This document shows positions 1-5,237 of a DNA stretch of 5,722 nucleotides, one piece after another (position 1 is the first letter of the stretch; every line of letters begins with the position of its first letter). Under the pieces are notes generated by a model. It was given only the letters and a program-made list of their open reading frames with translations, was not told where the DNA came from and made no database searches. The position numbers were made by a program, and so were the translations under genes. This stretch comes from Desulfohalobiaceae bacterium (GTDB lineage Bacteria > Desulfobacterota > Desulfovibrionia > Desulfovibrionales > Desulfothermaceae): positions 1 through 5,722 of the forward strand of contig JAIPER010000252.1 in NCBI GenBank assembly GCA_021737115.1, in the 5' to 3' direction.

Positions 1-327
1 AGTCGTGTTCCTGGCGGCCAGAAAGGCGATGGGAAAAGCGATGATCACCGAGCCGGCCGTGCCCAGGGTGGCGATGTGGATGGTCTCGATGAGTGGTCCG
101 GTCAGATTGGTAATAAAGGCCAGATCAGGGGGCCACATCCGGACGGCCATATCCGCTATCTGTTTGTGGGCGTCCAGGAAGTAGAACCAGGTGATGTCCA
201 GATCGCTCAAAGCCCAGACCGCGATCAGAACCATTACGAGGTAACCTATATAGCGAAGCAGGGTCTGGGCCGGAGTGAATTTCTTCCAGATCTCCGGGTG
301 CGTGTTCGAGGATGCGGACCGTTTCAT
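1..327 (-). CDS. phnE: Second PhnE-type ABC permease, partial (C-terminus beyond left edge)
   Basis: This frame is open for 109 codons from the ATG at 327-325 to the window edge, so only the N-terminal part is present. It would be an inner-membrane permease subunit of the PhnCDE importer, pairing with the neighbouring permease. Visible are a basic N-terminus, a first membrane segment at about residues 25-41, a PPD motif (66-68) shared with the upstream permease (PPD at 68-70), and a second hydrophobic segment at about 82-104 where the binding-protein-dependent permease core begins. The start ATG overlaps the TGA stop of the upstream permease (ATGA at 327-324), with GGAG at 340-337 as a reasonable SD nine bases upstream. 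Two different phnE genes in tandem are common in this transporter class and imply a heterodimeric channel. The EAA loop that would confirm the family lies outside the window. Identification rests on paralogy with the first permease and on operon position. Confidence 0.85.
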   Translation of the reverse strand, partial: MKRSASSNTHPEIWKKFTPAQTLLRYIGYLVMVLIAVWALSDLDITWFYFLDAHKQIADMAVRMWPPDLAFITNLTGPLIETIHIATLGTAGSVIIAFPIAFLAARNTT

Positions 328-1139
328 CGCAGATAGCTCCGGATCCAGCTGGAAACGATTTCGCCGAAAAAGACCAGGGCCACGATGGCGATCAGGATCG
401 TGCAGCTGAAGTTGTAGTCATAGCGGCTGAAGGTCGCGGCCAGGGTCTGGCCGATCCCGCCCGCGCCCACGATGCCGACGACGGTGGAGTGCCTGATGTT
501 CGCGTCCAGACGGTAGATGGACACCCCGAGGTAGCGGGGCAGTATCTGCGGGGCCACGCAGTACAGGAGCAGTTTGAAAAAACCGGCCCCGGTGGCGCGA
601 ATGGCATCCAGATGACCAGGCGGCAAGTTCTCGATGTCCTCGGCCACCATTTTGGCGATGAAGCTGGTGCCGGCCACGATGAGGGTCAGGACCCCGGCCA
701 GGGGTCCGAAGCCGAAGATCTTGACGAAAAAGATGGCGATGATGATTTCATGGAAGGTCCTGGTCAGGATGATGATCGAGCGGCCCACGAAGTAGACCGG
801 TCTGGGGACCAGGTTCGAGGCCCCGCAGATGCCGATGGGCACGGCCAGGATCATCCCGAACAGGGAAGCGGCCAGGGCCATCTGCACACTCTCCAGGACC
901 CCGTTCAGCATGAGCTGCAACCTGGAGAGATCCGGGGGAATCATCCCGGAGAACATCCGTCCGGCCCTGGGGATCCCGCTGGCGATCCGGCCCCAGTCAA
1001 TCTCCAGGGTGAAGGCGGTGAGGATCAGGTAGAAGACGATCAGGGCCAGGAGGAAATACCTGGTCCCCGGACTCTTGATAATCTTGTCGCGCTCCCATGT
1101 GGGGAGTTCGGCTGTCCTGGCGGCGGGAAGAGAACTCAT
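324..1139 (-). CDS. phnE: PhnE-type phosphonate/phosphite ABC transporter permease (first copy)
   Basis: A 271-residue inner-membrane permease, the usual length for PhnE. It forms part of the translocation channel and contacts the PhnC ATPase. Hydrophobic segments are visible at about residues 28-44, 84-106, 119-140, 145-163 and 245-263. A PPD motif lies at 68-70. The cytoplasmic EAA-type coupling loop is at about 178-201 (DAIRATGAG at 178-186, ending in LP at 200-201), followed by a glycine-rich stretch VGIVGAGGIGQ (221-231) typical of PhnE and related MetI-like permeases. The start codon overlaps the phnC stop by ATGA (1139-1136), and a strong SD (GGGGAGG, 1156-1150) lies ten bases upstream inside phnC, so translation is probably coupled. 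The stop overlaps the start of the second permease in the same way. The substrate cannot be read from the permease. Confidence 0.93.
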   Translation of the reverse strand: MSSLPAARTAELPTWERDKIIKSPGTRYFLLALIVFYLILTAFTLEIDWGRIASGIPRAGRMFSGMIPPDLSRLQLMLNGVLESVQMALAASLFGMILAVPIGICGASNLVPRPVYFVGRSIIILTRTFHEIIIAIFFVKIFGFGPLAGVLTLIVAGTSFIAKMVAEDIENLPPGHLDAIRATGAGFFKLLLYCVAPQILPRYLGVSIYRLDANIRHSTVVGIVGAGGIGQTLAATFSRYDYNFSCTILIAIVALVFFGEIVSSWIRSYLR

Positions 1140-1966
1140 CCGGCGGCGGCCTCCCCTCTGACATCTTTCTGCCCGCGTTCCTGTTTGGACCGGGATTCGT
1201 CGTCATCTTTCCTGATTGTCGTGCTCCAGTCCTCCTCGCCGTATATTCGGGTCAGGACCTCGGCGTTCAACTGGCTGGAAGGCCCGTCAAAGACTACACT
1301 GCCGTCGCAGAGCCCGATGATGCGGTCGGAAAAGGTCTGGGCCAGACTGACGTCATGGATATTGATCAGGGTCGGGGTGTGCCGCTCGTGGGCCAGTTCC
1401 ACCAGGATGCGCATGATCTGGCGCGAGGTCTTGGGATCCAGGCTGGCCGTGGGTTCGTCCACCAGCAGCAGGTCAGGTGCCTGGATCACGGCCCGGGCGA
1501 TGCCCACTCGCTGGCGCTGTCCGCCGGAGAGGGCATCCGCCCTGGAATTCTGCGTGCCGGACAAACCCACCCGCTCCAGGAGTTCGAAAGCGTCCCGGAT
1601 GTCCTGCGGCGGAAATTTGCGGCGGTAGGCCTTCCAGAGACTGACATAGCCCAGGCGGCCGGAAAGGACGTTCTCCATGACCGTCAAACGTTCCACCAGG
1701 TTGTATTCCTGGAAGATCATGCCGATCCTGCGTCTCATCTTCCTGAGTTCCTTCTTGTTCAGGGAGACGATGTCCGTTTCGCCCAGCAGAACCTGGCCGT
1801 TTGATGGTTCCACCAAGCGGTTGATGCAGCGGATGAGGGTGCTCTTGCCGGCCCCTGAGGGTCCGATGATGGCCACGACCTGGGGCTTGTCCACTCTGAA
1901 GCTGACATTGTCCAGGGCTTTGGGGCCTTTGGGGTACTCTTTGGAGATGTTTTTCAGTTCAAGCAT
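1136..1966 (-). CDS. phnC: PhnC phosphonate/phosphite ABC transporter ATP-binding protein
   Basis: The cytoplasmic ATPase that powers the PhnDE importer. All nucleotide-binding motifs are present: Walker A GPSGAGKS (35-42), Q-loop Gln86 in MIFQEYNLV, ABC signature LSGGQ (146-150), Walker B LLLVDE (166-171), D-loop SLD (175-177) and H-loop His204. The order and wording (FQEYNLVERLTVMENVLSGRLG) are those of the PhnC family, so the protein looks functional. The family core ends near IYG (241-243); a further 33 mostly charged residues follow, ending in GEAAAG, and their codons carry the SD of phnE1. The ATG at 1966-1964 lacks a recognisable SD: the bases before it read CCAATCCTGTC. It lies 70 bases after the phnD stop, behind the long hairpin. 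Expression may therefore depend on coupling or on the hairpin. The stop overlaps the phnE start. Confidence 0.95.
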   Translation of the reverse strand: MLELKNISKEYPKGPKALDNVSFRVDKPQVVAIIGPSGAGKSTLIRCINRLVEPSNGQVLLGETDIVSLNKKELRKMRRRIGMIFQEYNLVERLTVMENVLSGRLGYVSLWKAYRRKFPPQDIRDAFELLERVGLSGTQNSRADALSGGQRQRVGIARAVIQAPDLLLVDEPTASLDPKTSRQIMRILVELAHERHTPTLINIHDVSLAQTFSDRIIGLCDGSVVFDGPSSQLNAEVLTRIYGEEDWSTTIRKDDDESRSKQERGQKDVRGEAAAG

Positions 1967-1988
1967 GACAGGATTGGATGCAATTGTT

Positions 1989-2036
1989 TATCGATTTTGA
2001 GTTCCGGGCGCAGGCGCCCGGAACTCAAAATCGATA
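1989..2036 (-). promoter_or_regulatory. Perfect 23-bp inverted repeat / intercistronic hairpin between phnD and phnC
   Basis: Positions 1989-2011 and 2014-2036 are exact reverse complements separated by two bases. In RNA this gives about 22 pairs closed by a four-base loop. The tip is GC-rich (GTTCCGGGCGC and complement) and the base AT-rich (ATCGATTTTG). It begins at the base following the phnD TAA (2039-2037) and ends 22 bases before the phnC ATG. In the direction of transcription the following bases are AACAATTGCATCC, so there is no U-tract and it is not a canonical intrinsic terminator. Stable stem-loops behind binding-protein genes of ABC operons are known to protect the upstream message and set unequal stoichiometry; that role is inferred here. 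It could also be a copy of a dispersed palindromic repeat. Confidence 0.9.
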
Positions 2037-3047
2037 TTATTGTTTCTTCAGGGCCTCCTGGGTGTATTCGATGCCGTTGAATTTCTGGATGGTTCGAATC
2101 ACCTTCCACTGCTTTTCATACGTGATGGGCATGAAGTGGTTGAAGCCGTTGGGCTTGAATTCCTTTTCCAGGGCTGTGCCCGACCAGTCGAAGCTGTAAA
2201 AGGCATACATGATTTTCCTGGCCAGATCCGGATTCAGGTTATAGACGAAGCCATAGGAGGTGGTGGGGAAGGGATCGGATTCCCATATGACCCGAAGGTT
2301 ATCCATGTCCACGACGCCTTTGGCCGCCATCCGGTCCAAAACGCTGGAGGCGATGGGGGCTGCCTCGTAATCCTGATTGGCCACGCCCAGGATGGAATTG
2401 TCGTGTTTACCTGAATAGTTGACTTCATAGTCTTCACCCGGGACTATGCCCATCTCCTGAAACAAGGCCCGGGGGGCCTGGTTGCCGGAGTTGGAGGACG
2501 GGGTGACGTGGGCGACTTTAGCCCCTTTCAGGTCCTTGACTTCGTGGATGTCGCTGTCCTTATGGGTGATCAACTGGAGTTTGTAGCCGAATCCCTGGGG
2601 ACCGCTCATAATGGCAAAGGGAATGTAGCCGGCCAGGTTGACGGCAAAACAGGTCGGACCGGTGGATATTCCGGCGATATGCAGCCGGCCGGAACGCATG
2701 GCCTCCACCTGGGCGGCATAGGATTCAGCCCCGTACCACTTGACGTTTTTCCCGGTTTCCTGTTCCAGGTAGTCCAAAAACTCGGAAAAGACGTTCTTAT
2801 AAACCAGAGGGGTTTCCACAGGGGTGTAGGAGAAAATAAGGGTGTCCGGGTCGAGCCATTTGCTGGAATCACCGGGCGTGTCGGCCACAAGGTCGTGATT
2901 GTCGTCACAGTAGCCGACATTCAAATCCCCGCGGTGTTCGCACTCTGCAGCCATTGCCGGCGAGGCCAGCCCGATCATCAAGGTTAACAGGGCCAGAAAA
3001 AAGAGACCGGTCATGCATCTGGTTCGGGTTTGGGTCGTTCTGGTCAT
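2037..3047 (-). CDS. phnD: PhnD-like periplasmic phosphonate/phosphite/phosphate-binding protein
   Basis: A 336-residue periplasmic solute-binding protein that delivers ligand to the PhnE permeases. The start is the ATG at 3047-3045, preceded by a near-perfect SD (AAGGAGGT); an in-frame ATG at 3140 has no SD and would place the signal peptide internally. A Sec signal peptide is clear: basic MTRTTQTRTR, a hydrophobic core at about 13-28, and ASPAMA with AxA cleavage after Ala33. The mature protein has family landmarks: VETPLVYKNVFSEFLDYLE (77-95), STGPT (128-132, the usual oxyanion-contact region), DLKGAKVAHVTPSSNSG (172-188) and SGKHDNSILGVAN (212-224). Cys36 and Cys47 near the mature N-terminus could form a disulfide. 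The family binds phosphonates, phosphite, hypophosphite or phosphate, and close relatives differ in ligand, so specificity is not assignable. It is the first gene of the transporter set, after a regulatory-looking gap. Confidence 0.93.
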   Translation of the reverse strand: MTRTTQTRTRCMTGLFFLALLTLMIGLASPAMAAECEHRGDLNVGYCDDNHDLVADTPGDSSKWLDPDTLIFSYTPVETPLVYKNVFSEFLDYLEQETGKNVKWYGAESYAAQVEAMRSGRLHIAGISTGPTCFAVNLAGYIPFAIMSGPQGFGYKLQLITHKDSDIHEVKDLKGAKVAHVTPSSNSGNQAPRALFQEMGIVPGEDYEVNYSGKHDNSILGVANQDYEAAPIASSVLDRMAAKGVVDMDNLRVIWESDPFPTTSYGFVYNLNPDLARKIMYAFYSFDWSGTALEKEFKPNGFNHFMPITYEKQWKVIRTIQKFNGIEYTQEALKKQ

Positions 3048-3050
3048 GGG

Positions 3051-3059
3051 TACCTCCTT
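3051..3059 (-). promoter_or_regulatory. Strong ribosome binding site of phnD
   Basis: Reads AAGGAGGTA on the minus strand and ends three bases before the ATG at 3047. The match to the anti-SD sequence is nearly full, the best in the window. It decides the phnD start in favour of the signal-peptide methionine and suggests high expression of the binding protein, in contrast to phnC, which has no visible SD. Confidence 0.9.
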
Positions 3060-3080
3060 GTGTTTGTTATCAGGTTGATT

Positions 3081-3102
3081 TCCGGCAAAACGGCCTGCCG
3101 GA
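3081..3102 (-). repeat. Small GC-rich hairpin in the phnD leader
   Basis: TCCGGCA (3081-3087) and TGCCGGA (3096-3102) are exact reverse complements, giving seven base pairs around an eight-base loop. It lies 34 bases upstream of the phnD ATG and would be in the 5' leader of a transcript started in this gap. It has no U-tract in the direction of transcription, so it is not a terminator. It may be a leader stem or chance. Confidence 0.45.
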
Positions 3103-3161
3103 CGCCGACGCTCTACATGAATAATGTTGACACTTTCCATTTTTTCTAATCGCTTGTCAAG

Positions 3162-3190
3162 ATAATGCGACGGACAATGTCAGAATTCAA
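3162..3190 (-). promoter_or_regulatory. Candidate sigma70-type promoter for phnDCEE
   Basis: On the minus strand TTGAAT (3190-3185) and CATTAT (3167-3162) are separated by 17 bases. Each hexamer matches four of six consensus positions. The pair sits in the 152-base gap between the HAD gene and phnD. A TTGACA (3160-3155) follows directly and could instead be a -35 hexamer, but no good -10 lies 16-18 bases downstream of it. The location supports an independent start for the transporter operon, although read-through from the HAD gene is equally possible. Confidence 0.35.
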
Positions 3191-3199
3191 AAGCGCAAT

Positions 3200-4000
3200 C
3201 TAGGCCCGCTGTCGGTCCAGGAGGGCTTTGGCCACCTGGGCAAAGCCGAAACCGCCTTTTCCGGAGGTGATCCAGGTTGGTTCGGCGGACAGTTCCCCGC
3301 TGAATTGTCGGATATTGGCTACTCCCACACTGTTGGGGAAAAATTCGAACATGGGGCAGTCGTTGGGCGAGTCCCCGATAAAGAGGGTCTGCTTGCGGCA
3401 GTCATCGAGGTTGATCCGGAAAAAGGAGTCAAAGAAAAGCCTGGTCATGGACAATTTGTCGTAATCGCCGAACCAGCCGTTGACATGGATGGAGCTGATC
3501 TTGGCCCGGGCCCCGGCCCTTTCGAAGCAGTCCACGATCCTGTGGATCTCTTCGGCTGAAAGGCGGGGCACGTCCTCGCAGAAATCAATGGCCAGGTCGG
3601 CCTCGCGAAAGGGCTGGTCGGCCGAGACCCGGCAGCCCGGAACCCGGTGGAGAACCTCTTTCCTGATATTGTCCAGCTTCTTTTTATCCGCCCTACGTTC
3701 TTCTTCAGTCTTCCAGTAGAACCTGTTCATTCTTTTTTGCCCTTGATCATAGGCAAAGGAGAAGGCGCCATTTTCCCCGACCACCCCGGCCACGGGCCAC
3801 ATCCTGGCGATATGGTCGCACCAGCCGGCCGGACGTCCGGTGATGGGCACCGTCCGTATTCCGGCAGTTTCCAGATCTTCCAGGGCCTGGAAGGCAACGG
3901 CGGGTAAACGGCCGTTCAGGGTCAAGGTGTCGTCTATGTCCGTGAGGACGAATCCGATGTCAGGCACGGACCGCTCCCGGAAGCGATCAAACGGAATCAT
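3200..4000 (-). CDS. HAD-superfamily (type IIB-like) phosphatase
   Basis: A 266-residue probably cytoplasmic Mg2+-dependent phosphohydrolase with all four HAD motifs. Motif I is DIDDT (21-25), with nucleophile Asp21 and acid/base Asp23. Motif II is Thr54 in PITGRP. Motif III is probably Lys182 in GDYDKLSM. Motif IV is GDSPND (209-214), the metal-binding pair. The long insert between motifs II and III (about residues 60-180), including GENGAF (75-80), matches a C2-type cap as in Cof-like, sucrose-phosphate phosphatase-like and mannosyl-3-phosphoglycerate phosphatase-like enzymes. These act on small phosphorylated metabolites, often sugar phosphates; the substrate here cannot be assigned. The ATG at 4000-3998 has GGGAGG (4015-4010) nine bases upstream. 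It lies 152 bases before phnD on the same strand and 88 bases after the SWIM gene, so co-transcription with either is possible. A role in phosphorus recycling beside the importer is inference. Confidence 0.9.
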   Translation of the reverse strand: MIPFDRFRERSVPDIGFVLTDIDDTLTLNGRLPAVAFQALEDLETAGIRTVPITGRPAGWCDHIARMWPVAGVVGENGAFSFAYDQGQKRMNRFYWKTEEERRADKKKLDNIRKEVLHRVPGCRVSADQPFREADLAIDFCEDVPRLSAEEIHRIVDCFERAGARAKISSIHVNGWFGDYDKLSMTRLFFDSFFRINLDDCRKQTLFIGDSPNDCPMFEFFPNSVGVANIRQFSGELSAEPTWITSGKGGFGFAQVAKALLDRQRA

Positions 4001-4088
4001 AGGCCAAGACCTCCCGGACCTTTTACAGGCGTCTCTCGGTGAATGGTTTCTCGATGATGCAGCAGGATGGACTGCACCTCGCCGGGTC
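4001..4088 (-). other. Short gap between SWIM gene and HAD gene
   Basis: It contains the HAD SD (4015-4010) and a weak stem on the minus strand (GGTGCAG pairing with CTGCATC through one G-U). No U-tract and no convincing promoter are visible, so read-through from the SWIM gene into the HAD gene is possible. Confidence 0.4.
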
Positions 4089-5069
4089 TTATTTTTTCCC
4101 GGGATTTTCGTTCATCTTCATCAGTGCGGCCAGGGTCCGGCTGTGCAGCTTCAGGCTGCCCGTACTTTTTTCCCAGCGGTAGACACTGGCTGCAGAGACG
4201 CCGATCTGCGCGGCGAATGAGGCTGCGGAGAGCCCGGTCTTTTCCCGCAGACGAATGATGTTTTTTCCGTTTGGGACGAAACCGGGGCTTTTCTCTGCGG
4301 GTTTCTTTTTCGCAGAAGCCTTTTGGGGTCGGCTTGGCTTCCGGGCTTGAACGGCTTCAGGCTCATCGTCCAGTTCGATGCCGAAAATAGTGCTCAGATC
4401 ATCATCACTGATGGTCTCCTCCGCGGCGGTCATATCGAACGATGGGACGGATACTTCGGAGGCGATGAGTTCCGCCGGGTCCTGGTCGCGCAGCAGAAAC
4501 AAAAGTTCCGGGTCACTGTCCAGCCGGTTGCCGATGCCGTAGAGCACGGCGGCGACATGCTTGCACATGACGGCCCAGTCCGGACAGTCGCAGTTCAGAG
4601 TGATCTCCCGGGGCAAGGGAAACAGGCCGTTTTCCCGGTTGGAGACGATCTCCATGACCCGATCGGACAGCTTGCCCTGGAGCAGCTCCAGGATCGAACC
4701 GATCCCGCCGGAGCACTTGTCCTTTATTCGTTTCCACCGCTCCGGACCGAGGGTCTTGATGTTGATCTCGACGTTATAGAGTCTCGAACCGCTGACCATG
4801 GCCTTGATTCGGCCGGCGTCTATTTCCAGGTGACAGACCGAGCCGTTCCTGACGTAGGTCCGGCCCCGGGGCAGACGGTTGGCGTAGTCGGAAAATGATT
4901 CCAGGTGGTCGCACCAGCCCTTGCCCCAGAAACTCCGCGCAATCGTCCTTCCGGAGATCTCGACAGGGTTAATGGCATGCCCCTGCTTGCGGAGTTTTTC
5001 CATCTTTTTCCGGGCCTTGGCCCGTCGTTCGGCCACTGGGACGTAGCGTCCCCATCCCCAGCCTGACAT
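4089..5069 (-). CDS. SWIM zinc-finger protein with C-terminal XRE-like helix-turn-helix
   Basis: A 326-residue protein. The start at 5069-5067 has AGAGG (5082-5078) eight bases upstream and gives the usual family opening MSGWGWGRYVPVAERRAKA; a TTG at 5096 extends the frame without an SD. The region FWGKGWCDHLESFSDYANRLPRGR (48-70) is typical of bacterial SWIM proteins that accompany SNF2 ATPases. The SWIM zinc site is Cys160-x-Cys162-x6-Cys169-x-His171, complete and probably functional; SWIM domains bind DNA or protein. After an acidic stretch (about 221-239) and a Lys/Pro/Ala-rich linker (about 240-262), residues 268-320 form a Cro/XRE-like helix-turn-helix (LREKTGLSAASFAAQIGVSAASVYRWE). This second nucleic-acid-binding module is not a required part of the family. 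The gene follows the SNF2 gene by 168 bases, the same pairing as ywqA/ywqB of Bacillus. The biological role of the pair is poorly defined. Confidence 0.9.
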   Translation of the reverse strand: MSGWGWGRYVPVAERRAKARKKMEKLRKQGHAINPVEISGRTIARSFWGKGWCDHLESFSDYANRLPRGRTYVRNGSVCHLEIDAGRIKAMVSGSRLYNVEINIKTLGPERWKRIKDKCSGGIGSILELLQGKLSDRVMEIVSNRENGLFPLPREITLNCDCPDWAVMCKHVAAVLYGIGNRLDSDPELLFLLRDQDPAELIASEVSVPSFDMTAAEETISDDDLSTIFGIELDDEPEAVQARKPSRPQKASAKKKPAEKSPGFVPNGKNIIRLREKTGLSAASFAAQIGVSAASVYRWEKSTGSLKLHSRTLAALMKMNENPGKK

Positions 5070-5237
5070 AACGCATACCTCTTGTCTTGATTTCAATAGC
5101 CTTTAAGAAAAAGTTCTTGGATTTATGTCAGATAACCAGCTCTTATTCTTTGTCTTAACAATCGAAAATCCCCCCGGGGCGTAGGCCCCTACGGGCCGGA
5201 GGCCAAAATCTAAAATTCTAAAGTTCCGAGTTTCCCG
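5070..5237 (-). other. SNF2-SWIM intergenic region with GC-rich palindromic block
   Basis: This 168-base gap holds no gene. Positions 5171-5205 are strongly GC-rich with overlapping palindromes: GGGGC-GTAG-GCCCC (5176-5189), CGTAGG-CC-CCTACG (5180-5193) and GGCC-GGA-GGCC (5194-5204). Either side is AT-rich, including TTTAGA twice on the minus strand (about 5222-5209) and a weak AAGAA/TTCTT stem (5105-5118). No U-tract follows the GC block on the minus strand, so it is at best an atypical terminator of the SNF2 gene. No convincing -35/-10 pair for the SWIM gene was found. Confidence 0.5.
5078..5082 (-). promoter_or_regulatory. Ribosome binding site deciding the SWIM gene start
   Basis: AGAGG on the minus strand, eight bases before the ATG at 5069. 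It favours that methionine over the in-frame TTG at 5096, which has no purine-rich site before it. Confidence 0.7.

Noticed and set aside
312..1628. A 438-codon plus-strand open frame opposite phnE1 and phnC
   Set aside because: It is antisense to two well-supported genes, spans their junction, reads as Asp/Gly/Gln/Glu-rich low-complexity sequence, and matches no recognisable domain. Long antisense frames are expected in GC-rich coding DNA.
1989..2036. Intrinsic terminator ending the phnD transcript
   Set aside because: The stem is strong but is followed by AACAATTG rather than a U-tract in the direction of transcription, and phnC/E continue on the same strand. The T-rich run lies on the other side, inside phnD, and would only count for plus-strand transcription.
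2508..2987. A 159-codon plus-strand frame opposite phnD
   Set aside because: Antisense to a gene with a clear signal peptide and binding-protein motifs; no SD or domain of its own.
3048..3140. N-terminal extension of PhnD from an ATG at 3140
   Set aside because: It has no ribosome site, would put the signal peptide 40 residues inside the protein, and overlaps the leader; the ATG at 3047 has a near-perfect SD.
5220..5237. Possible relative of the phnD-phnC palindrome (shared GTTCCG and neighbouring bases)
   Set aside because: Only about six bases agree and there is no inverted partner nearby; too short to call a related repeat.
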